From contig KB912137.1 of NCBI GenBank assembly GCA_000383735.1, positions 5,266-22,248 on the forward strand: a stretch of 16,983 nucleotides of DNA, given 5' to 3'. Below the pieces are notes generated by a model. It was not told the DNA's origin. It worked only from the letters and a program-made list of their open reading frames with translations, and searched no databases. The DNA is from Verrucomicrobia bacterium SCGC AAA164-M04 (GTDB lineage Bacteria > Verrucomicrobiota > Verrucomicrobiae > Verrucomicrobiales > Akkermansiaceae). This document shows positions 8,537 to 15,894 of this stretch, one piece after another (the first letter of the stretch is position 1; the number at the start of each line of letters is the position of its first letter). Made by a program: the position numbers and the translations under genes.

Positions 8537-8612
8537 ACCCGACAACCTAGAGATGGTTTAAGTCGAGGTCCAACCTGTTATTACGCTCACATCCCTAAAT
8601 TTAAGTTTATAC
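8537..8612. promoter_or_regulatory. Short divergent intergenic region
   Basis: Only 76 bases separate the TIM-barrel ATG from the first possible ATG of the jelly-roll gene, so both promoters would have to fit here or overlap the coding frames. The region is A/T-rich (TTTAAGTTTATACATG just before 8613), but I cannot assign -35/-10 boxes with confidence. A later real start for the plus-strand gene would widen it. Confidence 0.25.
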
Positions 8613-9674
8613 ATGAATCTTCAGATCCTTATCCTTAAGAAGGATAAGATTGGCTCAGTGGGTATTTTTTCTTCTCAAAGCGAGTCGCTTTTTGCTATTT
8701 TCTTTAACTCAGAAAGCCTAAAAACAAGCACCTCCCCTCATTTGATCATAAAAAAACTATCCAGATCCAAGAATGAGTCTTTTGAATTCAGGGCTCTTCT
8801 TAGCATCGCAAAAATCGGAATCATTTTGGGATCTTTAAATCCCGCACAGGCAACAATCCTCATTGGGGGAGATATCCTGAACGGGAATCTAAATGCTGGT
8901 AATGCAGACGGAGACACAACTGACGATAACTTTCAATCAACTCCCGACTGGGTCAATGTGGCTGGCGCTCAAACCATGCAATGCACCCGGACGAATTTAA
9001 CTTCTCCAGATAGCACTCGCAATGCCGTCTTATCCCTAAGTGGCGATCGTAATTTTGGATCCGAATTCGGCCCTGATGGCTACACCATTAAAGCGGGTGA
9101 TGAGTTTGATATCCAATATGAATGGCGCGATGCCTACAATTGGAACGACGCTTTAGACAATGTCACCGTCACTCTTTTCACGACAGATGATGATACGATA
9201 GAAGGCAATGCCACCCCTCTAGTGGTCGACCTCTCTGGACTAAGCACGACCAATAACACCTACGAAACTGTCAATCATGATGGGGTCTACATCGCCACAG
9301 CTGACGATGCTGGAAAAAAACTTTTTCTAGTTTTTGCAGGACAGGCCGGTGAAGGAGGTGACACAAACGGATTTGCTCGATTTGATAATCTTGTCGTGGA
9401 AGTAAATCCTTCTTCGACCGTTTCACTTCTCATTACAGAGATTCAATATCTACCTGAAACATCAGAGGTGACTTTAACTTGGCCTAAAACTAACTCCTCC
9501 TCTTACCGAGTTAAATACTCCACTGACCTCATAGACTGGAGTAATGAATTGGATGACGAAGTCCTTAGCGAGAGTGATGAAAAACCCGGAGATCCATCAC
9601 AAATCACCGTTACGTTTTCACTTTTTGAGGGGATTAAGAACCAAAAATATTTGTTCTTTAGAGTGGAAGAGTAG
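8613..9674 (+). CDS. Secreted jelly-roll-like hypothetical protein
   Basis: A 353-codon frame. The first about 58 residues are polar and unlike an exported N-terminus. A hydrophobic stretch SIAKIGIILGSLNPAQA ends near residue 80 with a good signal-peptidase site (AQA|TIL), so the true start may be later; TTG at 8742 is the best in-frame candidate. The mature part (about 81-270) is a beta-rich, Asp/Asn/Thr-rich region with FGPDGYTIKAGDEFDIQYEW and a closing GFARFDNLVVEV, in the style of carbohydrate-binding jelly-roll modules. The C-terminal about 80 residues (YRVKYSTDLIDW, then LFFRVEE) resemble the tail of the CotH-kinase protein at 3195. No catalytic motif is seen. More A/T-rich than the flanks: 23 G/C of 60 in row 8641 against 34 of 60 in row 10141. 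Followed by a strong hairpin terminator. Confidence 0.75.
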   Translation: MNLQILILKKDKIGSVGIFSSQSESLFAIFFNSESLKTSTSPHLIIKKLSRSKNESFEFRALLSIAKIGIILGSLNPAQATILIGGDILNGNLNAGNADGDTTDDNFQSTPDWVNVAGAQTMQCTRTNLTSPDSTRNAVLSLSGDRNFGSEFGPDGYTIKAGDEFDIQYEWRDAYNWNDALDNVTVTLFTTDDDTIEGNATPLVVDLSGLSTTNNTYETVNHDGVYIATADDAGKKLFLVFAGQAGEGGDTNGFARFDNLVVEVNPSSTVSLLITEIQYLPETSEVTLTWPKTNSSSYRVKYSTDLIDWSNELDDEVLSESDEKPGDPSQITVTFSLFEGIKNQKYLFFRVEE

Positions 9675-9689
9675 TCTTCCTCCACTTTA
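9657..9689 (+). repeat. Imperfect hairpin across the stop codon
   Basis: AGAGTGGAAGA before the stop pairs with TCTTCC TCCACTTTA after it: about 12 pairs including a G-T wobble, a 3-base bulge (9679-9681) and a GTAG loop that contains part of the stop codon. No T-run follows. It may protect the 3' end or assist termination, or be chance. Confidence 0.3.
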
Positions 9690-9745
9690 GAAAGTCACAC
9701 AAAGCTAAGAGCGTTTTTGTGGCCCTATTGGAATCTACGTAACCA

Positions 9746-9783
9746 TTACTGGCTGAAGCACAACTTCACCCAGTAACGCTTTT
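9746..9783 (+). terminator. Intrinsic terminator after the jelly-roll gene
   Basis: TTACTGG-C-TGAAG (9746-9758), loop CACAA (9759-9763), then CTTCA-C-CCAGTAA (9764-9776): 12 pairs with one C-C mismatch, followed by CGCTTTTAA. It lies about 70 bases after the stop at 9674 and before the glycoside hydrolase, and probably separates the two transcripts. Confidence 0.6.
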
Positions 9784-9909
9784 AATCTTCTGAGACAGCC
9801 GTGATAGAAACGGTCGCAATTTTTCAACTCTCTCCCGCCATAATAACAACTCTGCTATTGAGGGTGCCAACGATAATCATTTGACCGTCTGATCTGGGCA
9901 TGCAATTTT

Positions 9910-11697
9910 ATGCATCCTTCTATGAAAGCCTTTTCCATCCTCTCCTGTTTTTTTCTGCTTTCTGTTCCACTTCTAGGCGAAAAAGTCACCATCCAGAAGA
10001 TCGGCGGGAAAGCCACCTTGCTCGTCGAAGGTGAACCCTTTGAGGTTCATGGCGTAGGCGGCGATGGGGACTTAGGAAAACTTAAGGCGAGCGGGGGAAA
10101 TGCTGTGAGGACCTGGGGTATCGATGAAAACACCCAAGCCATTCTCGACGATGCCCATATCAAGGGAATCAAGGTGGCCCTCGGCTTCTGGCTTGGCCAC
10201 GAACGCCATGGCTTCAGCTACACTGATTGGGACTCTAATGTCAACCAAGCCGAGAGTCTCTTCGCAGCTGTCAAAAAATACAAAGATCACCCGGCCCTTC
10301 TTCTTTGGGGGCTCGGAAACGAAATGGAAGGATTCGAAAAATCTTCCAACCCCGCTATTTTTACTCAGATCGAATATCTAGCTCGTAAGGTAAAACAGAT
10401 CGATCCACACCATCCGATCATGACGGTCACTGCAGAGATTGGGAAAAAGCAGATCGAGGGGCTCAATCGCTTCTGCCCAAGCATCGATATTCACGGAATT
10501 AATTCTTACGGTGGCGGACCTTCGCTTCCCAAGCGATATCGCGATGGCGGTGGATTGAAACCTTACCTCATCACTGAGTTTGGCCCTGCAGGAACTTGGG
10601 AGCGGCCTAAGAATAAATGGGGGATGCCAGATGAAATTACGAGCACCCAGAAAGCCGCCGCTTATCGCAAATCATACGAAGCCTTCACCGCCGATCCTCT
10701 CTGCCTCGGCAGCTTTGCCTTCATGTGGGGGACAAAGCAAGAGGCCTCAGCAACTTGGTTTGGCATGCTCCTCTCGACCGGTGAAAAAACAGCTTCAGTC
10801 GATGAACTGACTCAACTTTGGACTGGCAAAGCCGCCAAAAATCTCTGCCCTGTCATCGAGTCACTTGAGCTCGGGCAGCCAAATGAAGAGCTCGATCCCG
10901 GATCGACTATCACTGTAAACCTCAAAGCCACCGATCCCGAAAACGACCCGCTTGATGTGCAATGGATCCTTACTGAAGACTGGAAGGAAGTGGCTGAAGG
11001 TGGAGATTTCCGCGTGGCCCCACCAAAGTTCCCTAAAGCAATCCTTCCCGGAACAACGGGCGAACAAGCTAAGATTAAACTTCCCAAAGGCGGTGGCACT
11101 TACCGCATCTACGCCTTTATCCGAGATGGTAAGGGCTCTGCTGCGACCGGTAATATTTCCATCAAAATCAAAGGTGAGCGTAAGCCCATTCCGGCTGAAT
11201 CGCTCGACACTCCCGTGGAAATTACCGGTGCTTCACAAAATGGGCCCTGGGCTGCGAGTGGCTGGATGGGCAACACAGCTCAACTAAGAATGGACGAAGC
11301 CTCGACCGAGAATCCGAAAGTCGGGAAAGAGTGCACTAAGATTAGCTTTCAAAGCGAATCCGGCTGGGCAGGTGTGGTATGGCAGCACCCCGCTGGTGAT
11401 TGGGGTGATACTCCCGGCGGCTTTGATCTCACCGGCGCATCCAAACTTAGTTTCTGGGCGCGCGGCGCAGAAGGAGGCGAGAAAGTTAGCATCGGCATCG
11501 GAAACATCGGAAACGATAAGCGTTACCACGATACTTTCAGCGGAAAAAAAGATCTCACCCTCACCGGCGAATGGCAACAATTCAAAATCGATCTCACTGG
11601 CAAAAATCTTACCCGTATCAAGTCGGCCCTCTACTTTACTACGAGCTCGGATGGCAAGCCACAGACCTTCTTCCTTGATGGCGTGATCATTCAGTAG
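9910..11697 (+). CDS. Secreted clan GH-A glycoside hydrolase with C-terminal carbohydrate-binding-like domain
   Basis: 595 residues from ATG at 9910; Met5 (9922) is an equally good start and gives a cleaner signal peptide (MKAFSILSCFFLLSVPLLG|EKV). Residues about 25-310 form a TIM barrel in GH2/GH5 style: GGNAVRTWG (62-70), LLLWGLGNEMEG with N137-E138 as predicted acid/base, GINSYGG (196-202) and LITEFGPAG with E223 as predicted nucleophile, then FMWG (271-274). This Asn-Glu and Glu pair is the retaining clan GH-A arrangement. An Ig-like linker domain follows (about 315-422, TDPENDPLDVQW), then a jelly-roll CBM-like domain (about 430-595, with LSFWARG and FFLDGV). The GH2 N-terminal sandwich is missing, so it is not a standard beta-galactosidase. 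Substrate is unknown; flanking sulfatases suggest a sulfated glycan. Convergent with the propeller gene at 11754. Confidence 0.85.
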   Translation: MHPSMKAFSILSCFFLLSVPLLGEKVTIQKIGGKATLLVEGEPFEVHGVGGDGDLGKLKASGGNAVRTWGIDENTQAILDDAHIKGIKVALGFWLGHERHGFSYTDWDSNVNQAESLFAAVKKYKDHPALLLWGLGNEMEGFEKSSNPAIFTQIEYLARKVKQIDPHHPIMTVTAEIGKKQIEGLNRFCPSIDIHGINSYGGGPSLPKRYRDGGGLKPYLITEFGPAGTWERPKNKWGMPDEITSTQKAAAYRKSYEAFTADPLCLGSFAFMWGTKQEASATWFGMLLSTGEKTASVDELTQLWTGKAAKNLCPVIESLELGQPNEELDPGSTITVNLKATDPENDPLDVQWILTEDWKEVAEGGDFRVAPPKFPKAILPGTTGEQAKIKLPKGGGTYRIYAFIRDGKGSAATGNISIKIKGERKPIPAESLDTPVEITGASQNGPWAASGWMGNTAQLRMDEASTENPKVGKECTKISFQSESGWAGVVWQHPAGDWGDTPGGFDLTGASKLSFWARGAEGGEKVSIGIGNIGNDKRYHDTFSGKKDLTLTGEWQQFKIDLTGKNLTRIKSALYFTTSSDGKPQTFFLDGVIIQ

Positions 11698-11750
11698 CGT
11701 GATTCTCGAGGAGCCCCCTAATCCTCGCCCAAGGGAAAATACATTTCACG
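11698..11750. terminator. Nested inverted repeats between convergent genes (possible two-way terminator)
   Basis: The 56-base gap between the GH-A stop and the propeller stop contains CGAGGA (11707-11712) with TCCTCG (11722-11727) and, outside them, CGTGA (11698-11702) with TCACG (11746-11750). The position suits a bidirectional terminator, but neither strand has a T-run directly after the inner stem. Confidence 0.3.
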
Positions 11751-11753
11751 AAT

Positions 11754-14567
11754 CTACTGATTGGCACGCCGTAAGTTGATCCCAGAAAGAACGGTCTTCC
11801 CGGTTTTCGGACCAAGATCAATCCGGAGATTTCCTTCATCCCCAATGCGGACGGAAGTGGCCTCAAGGACATATCCTCTTCTGATACCCCCAGCTTTTTC
11901 TACGACATTCAACTCATCGATGATTTGATCTCCATTCACTGCGACCGAAAACACCGGTAACTTCTCTGAGCCATCAGGTTCACAAAAAACAAGGCGTAGA
12001 TCGTAGCTTCCCGGCATAAGACCTCCAAGAATCGCGGAGTGAAGTCCCTTCACGCCGGACCCAGCGACCCAGGGCCAACTTTTACCACCCTCGTGAAAAA
12101 GTGAATGATGGTAGAATTTTTCTAATTCGGACAACGGTGGAACGGTCACAAAGTCAATTTCCGGAGAGGGCCCTCCCACTTCCGGTTGATCCAGCCACAT
12201 CGTCCCATCCTCAGTGACGCGGTCACCCGGGGCTCCTAGATTGATCCCAATCACTTGGATCTTCCCACGCGTCTTTTCGAGTGGCAATTCTCCCCACGAA
12301 GCCCACTGCTCGAATTCGGGCGGCATACTCACCAAAGCCACCGCCATCGGCAGGGGGTAACTGCAAGTGCACCCTTCGTAAAAGTAGGGAAGATTCAACA
12401 ATCCATTTGCCGGGATAATACTGTTAGTACACCCGGACCGGGGACCGCTAATGTTGATAGTGCCACTTTCAATCTGCTTATCGTAGAATGCCGGGGTTCC
12501 AGATCGCATTGTATAGAGCAGCCCGTAGTCCACCCCTCCGTCACATCCATAGCTTTTTGGAAAAACGCGGGGCTCAGATTCCAGCGTCATTGGATTCGTG
12601 CGTGTTCCAGCCTGTGGAGCTTTTGGTTTCCAATCGTCCTTTTGTCTGGGTGGGCGATACTGGCTTGGCTGCACTGTCTTGAGGTCAATATTTGAAAACG
12701 ACTTTCGCAGTGCAGGAGCTTCTTTAGCACTCAGGATCCTCCCAGTGTAGACATCTGAAAAAACGGGTGCTAGTAAGCGGTAATCAACCTTGCCAGTGCG
12801 GGTTGTTTCATCGGTCCAGTCCTTTGGAGTTGAGATCATCACGCCATCGATAAACTTCGGTTGCGGCGAACGCTTGAAATGGCTTAGGGAGTCATCGAAC
12901 CACAAGACTCCGAGAGGACCACGCACTCTCTTATCCCAGCTTTCTTCCCAATTCCCTTCATAATTGGCTGAGCCCAAGAGTGCTCCCTCACGCGTGATCA
13001 CCTTCCAGTCAGATCCGGTCCGAGATCGCTTCGCACCCTCAAGATCAAGGTCGTCCGAAAGCGGTTCGCCTGACCGCGTCATCAGCTTGCCTCCAAATGG
13101 ACGGAGGGATTCATACACTCGCTTCAATTGGGTAGCATCGAGACTAGTCGAATTACCAATTACAATTAACTCGGCAAAATAAGGCGGCAAGATGACTGAA
13201 GTCGGATCATCCTCGATAACTGAAAGTTGCTCACCCGTTACAGAGCTCACCAAGCTTTTTTCCCGTATTTGTCGTACTTTCTCAGGCCTTGAATCGACTA
13301 TGATCACTCGAAAGTTAGTTTCCGAAAGGAGAGATTCAATAAGCTCCAAATCATCCCCGGCACCTAACAGCAGCGCGAAGCCGTGGGTCTGATCCAACTT
13401 CAAAAAAAGGCCCTGCTTCCGACCTTTAGCAAGTCTGACTTTGGACGCCTTGTGCTTGGTTGGCTGTTTCAAACCGGGTCCAAAACAGCTGATTTCCCCT
13501 GCCTTGGTTACTACAAAAAGTTTTTCGTCCGCCACCAACATTGAATGAATCGAGCCTGCTTGTATGTCGAGATACCCATCGCTGAAATGCATCTCACGTC
13601 CCGCCACCGTAATTTTGTTCCGGACTCCTTTCTCGCCCTTGAAATGCGGCTTATCTTCGTGGACACGGTAATTGACTTCCTTGTCGAACAACAAGCCACG
13701 CCGCTTCAACTTCTGCCTCTCGAGCTCTGATGGGGTTGACGCAAACCATCCGCCGGGAAGTCGACCTGGAGCCGGGAGTTCAAAGGACTTCAATTCTCCA
13801 GTTTGCAAATCAAACTTGGCCGGATAAGCCTGACTACTCGGGACGATCAAATGCCCAGTATCGTCATCAATCAGAAGATATCCTTGAGGCGCTAATCCTC
13901 CAAATGCCTTAGCATTGTGAGGATGGACTCCATAGCGGTAAGACGATCGATCGTTCCGCCAAATCGTTTCGCCCGTCGCGGCATCGACACAGAAAACAAA
14001 AGTCCCTTCCAGTGGCCAAACCCCTGCCGCGAAATAAACCCGGCCTTCGTGCAAAACCGGACCTCCCCGGATCGGCCACACCGAAATCATACGCTCGTTC
14101 CCGATGACTTTGCGCTTTGATGGCACCGCTCGCTTTTTCCAGACCAGCGATCCGTCTGAGGCATTGACGCAATAGAGACATCCATCGTCAGATCCAAAAA
14201 TAATTTTTCCCTCGCCTCCAACAGGAGCAAACCTGACCGGGCCATCGGTGAAAAACTTCCAGACCTCCTCACCTGTTTCGGTGTCAAAAGCTGTTACGCT
14301 ATCGTCTCGTGAGGATCCTACGACAAGTCTTTTCCCAAGCACGATCGGCTCATAACCTGCATCAAACTGTAATCGATTATCACGATAGGCTGGTTTCAAA
14401 GGAGGCAATCTACGTGACCATTGATGGCTCAAATTTTCGGCCAACACTTCGGCCGATTGAGCTGTTCGCCCAGTATCATTTCTCCACATCGGCCAGTCGG
14501 CCCCAAGAGCCAAGCCAGAGAAAATTGAAACCATAATTATCCTTTTTAAAAATACCTTAATCGTCAT
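11754..14567 (-). CDS. Secreted PQQ-type beta-propeller protein with inserted Rossmann-like domain and malectin-like C-terminus
   Basis: 937 residues from ATG at 14567, preceded by AGGGA at 6 bases. The signal peptide ends near residue 23 (LGA|DWP). Residues about 24-365 show PQQ/BamB-like blades (AFDTETGEEVWKF, CVNASDGSLVWKK, CVDAATGETIW, KFDLQTGE). Residues about 395-530 interrupt the propeller with a Rossmann-like segment: LLLGAGDDLELIESLL (399-414), then VIIVDSRPEKV ending beta-2 at D425, as in class I methyltransferases. Propeller-like sequence resumes (about 550-760) with Cys-bearing SYGCDGG (C675), SGCTN (C713) and EGCTCSYP (C733, C735). The C-terminal about 770-935 looks malectin-like (INLGAPG, SYDLRLVF, GINLRRA), a sugar-binding fold. 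I recall similar uncharacterised proteins from Planctomycetota. No enzymatic role can be assigned. Its gene lies 32 bases after the membrane-protein gene at 14600, suggesting one transcript. Confidence 0.85.
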   Translation of the reverse strand: MTIKVFLKRIIMVSIFSGLALGADWPMWRNDTGRTAQSAEVLAENLSHQWSRRLPPLKPAYRDNRLQFDAGYEPIVLGKRLVVGSSRDDSVTAFDTETGEEVWKFFTDGPVRFAPVGGEGKIIFGSDDGCLYCVNASDGSLVWKKRAVPSKRKVIGNERMISVWPIRGGPVLHEGRVYFAAGVWPLEGTFVFCVDAATGETIWRNDRSSYRYGVHPHNAKAFGGLAPQGYLLIDDDTGHLIVPSSQAYPAKFDLQTGELKSFELPAPGRLPGGWFASTPSELERQKLKRRGLLFDKEVNYRVHEDKPHFKGEKGVRNKITVAGREMHFSDGYLDIQAGSIHSMLVADEKLFVVTKAGEISCFGPGLKQPTKHKASKVRLAKGRKQGLFLKLDQTHGFALLLGAGDDLELIESLLSETNFRVIIVDSRPEKVRQIREKSLVSSVTGEQLSVIEDDPTSVILPPYFAELIVIGNSTSLDATQLKRVYESLRPFGGKLMTRSGEPLSDDLDLEGAKRSRTGSDWKVITREGALLGSANYEGNWEESWDKRVRGPLGVLWFDDSLSHFKRSPQPKFIDGVMISTPKDWTDETTRTGKVDYRLLAPVFSDVYTGRILSAKEAPALRKSFSNIDLKTVQPSQYRPPRQKDDWKPKAPQAGTRTNPMTLESEPRVFPKSYGCDGGVDYGLLYTMRSGTPAFYDKQIESGTINISGPRSGCTNSIIPANGLLNLPYFYEGCTCSYPLPMAVALVSMPPEFEQWASWGELPLEKTRGKIQVIGINLGAPGDRVTEDGTMWLDQPEVGGPSPEIDFVTVPPLSELEKFYHHSLFHEGGKSWPWVAGSGVKGLHSAILGGLMPGSYDLRLVFCEPDGSEKLPVFSVAVNGDQIIDELNVVEKAGGIRRGYVLEATSVRIGDEGNLRIDLGPKTGKTVLSGINLRRANQ

Positions 14568-14573
14568 AAAAAA

Positions 14574-14578
14574 TCCCT
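14574..14578 (-). promoter_or_regulatory. Ribosome binding site of the propeller gene
   Basis: On the minus strand AGGGA, followed by six T and then ATG. It is the clearest Shine-Dalgarno-like site in the window and supports the 14567 start; most other genes here lack one. Confidence 0.5.
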
Positions 14579-14599
14579 ATCTCTGATTCTACGTTGCTA

Positions 14600-15733
14600 C
14601 TACCGTTTGTTCCTCGAAATCAGGACACTCCCGAAGGCTAACATTAAAAGTATCACCCCAACGACCATTACCCACGGCCGGCTGATCAAATCCGTCGATC
14701 CAGAGCCGAGGGTTTGTCTTATCTTTTCTCCGTCCATACTTTCATCACTCAAAGTCCCGATTCCTAGCAGAGGGGGAAGTGACTTTTCAACCACCACCTC
14801 ATTCCCCGCAATCGCGTCTTCCCAGTTCGCTGAAATCAACAGATCAACTCCAGGGTTTTGATTCTTGATTTCACACGAACACGCTCCACAAAAATAGGAG
14901 GAATGCTCGAACATGTTGGCGCAATTGATTCCGCGGGCGATGAGGGGCTCTAAAACACGGCCTCGCCCAAATACCGGGAACACCATCGGTTCATTCCGGA
15001 ACTCCCCAAGGTCTGACTCCATGTGCAACAACATCTCCCGGAAAATCGACTCCTCTGGGTTGGTCCTAGCAATCCGCATCAAAGAAAACTTGATCTTCAG
15101 TGGAATTGACGAACGTAACGTAGCGTTCAAATCGCGCTCGTTCCCTGCCGAAATCTTCCGTGCCTCCGCGACGGTCAGCACTCCATCGGGAATCTTCAAT
15201 TCAGCCTCAGCTTTCGCAATAGCCTTTTCGATCTCTACCACCGCGCGGTCATCTTTTTCTTTATTTCCCGACTCAATCAGGACCCAAACCGCGGATTCCC
15301 CGCTGAGAAGCCGATTCACGATTTCACGCCGCGCTGACGAATCAACCAAGGTTTTGGTATTTGCCATGGTCAAAGCTCCTGACCAGATTGGGGGGAGCCG
15401 CGGACCAGTCGATCTTGGTGGATAGAAAAGTTGCATCGTCGCAGCTGAACTTTCCCCAATCTTTTGGGGGTCAAGTCTAACCTCCAAGTTTAGATTCCCC
15501 AAATCAGACCCCCCTCCCGATTCTAAAATTTTACGGACTTCGTTCTCAGCGGGCGACAACTTCCCGCTCGCTCCAGGAACAATGACAAGCGTGTAAGAGT
15601 CCCTCTCCCAGCGCTCCAATGCAAAGCGGAAAACCGGCACCTGACAAGCAAACCCAGCAATCACAATCCCAAAAAAGATCATTCCAAACAATCCGGCGTG
15701 ACGGAATCGGGGCTTCTTTATCAACTGCGTCAC
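14600..15733 (-). CDS. Twin-TM envelope protein with CxxCxC motif, uncharacterised family
   Basis: 377 residues from a GTG start (15733-15731). One membrane segment lies at about 14-31 and another at about 353-371, followed by a basic tail (SRNKR); the roughly 320 residues between are predicted to face the periplasm, with both ends cytoplasmic. After the first TM, YTLVIVPGASGKLSPAENEV (47-66) could be a thioredoxin-like strand-helix start. Other blocks are SSARREIVNRLLSGESAVWV (132-151), FPVFGRGRVLEPLIARGINC (252-271) and FCGACSCEIKNQNPGVDLL (281-299), with C282, C285 and C287 forming CxxCxC. C270 or C271-region Cys adds another thiol. Related-looking uncharacterised proteins exist in Planctomycetota as far as I recall; no function is known to me. 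The Cys cluster suggests metal or redox chemistry (inference). It is the first gene of a likely two-gene operon with the propeller protein. Confidence 0.8.
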   Translation of the reverse strand: MTQLIKKPRFRHAGLFGMIFFGIVIAGFACQVPVFRFALERWERDSYTLVIVPGASGKLSPAENEVRKILESGGGSDLGNLNLEVRLDPQKIGESSAATMQLFYPPRSTGPRLPPIWSGALTMANTKTLVDSSARREIVNRLLSGESAVWVLIESGNKEKDDRAVVEIEKAIAKAEAELKIPDGVLTVAEARKISAGNERDLNATLRSSIPLKIKFSLMRIARTNPEESIFREMLLHMESDLGEFRNEPMVFPVFGRGRVLEPLIARGINCANMFEHSSYFCGACSCEIKNQNPGVDLLISANWEDAIAGNEVVVEKSLPPLLGIGTLSDESMDGEKIRQTLGSGSTDLISRPWVMVVGVILLMLAFGSVLISRNKR

Positions 15734-15822
15734 ACCCTAGTCTGTCAGTTGGCGAATCAGTTGCAAAGCCCACTTTCTATTAGTTCTAAGTCCCTCTATA
15801 TCTCCGCACCGATGATGACCGA

Positions 15823-15844
15823 GATCCGGATCAAAGATCGGATC
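15823..15844. promoter_or_regulatory. Four-GATC inverted repeat in a divergent intergenic region
   Basis: GATCCG (15823-15828) and CGGATC (15839-15844) form a perfect inverted repeat around GATCAAAGAT, giving four GATC sites within 22 bases. It lies between the divergent starts at 15733 and 15895, 50 bases before the sulfatase GTG. It could be an operator or a methylation-sensitive site; nothing proves it. Confidence 0.35.
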
Positions 15845-15894
15845 CTACAGCATTTTCTTGTAAGTCCGAACCAAACAAACACTCTTATTTTACT

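Noticed and set aside
12255..12695. Plus-strand frame of 146 codons opposite the propeller gene.
   Set aside because: It is opposite a conserved Cys-bearing region of the propeller protein; no signal peptide, domain or RBS of its own.
13500..14567. PQQ-dependent alcohol/glucose dehydrogenase for the 937-residue protein.
   Set aside because: The usual dehydrogenase Trp-docking repeats, adjacent Cys pair and calcium-site motifs are not visible; the blades resemble BamB/PQQ-like non-enzymatic repeats.
15644..15733. Cys30 (AGFAC) of the CxxCxC protein as a lipoprotein lipobox.
   Set aside because: Position -3 is Gly and -2 is Phe, which does not fit the lipobox; a plain TM anchor is more likely.
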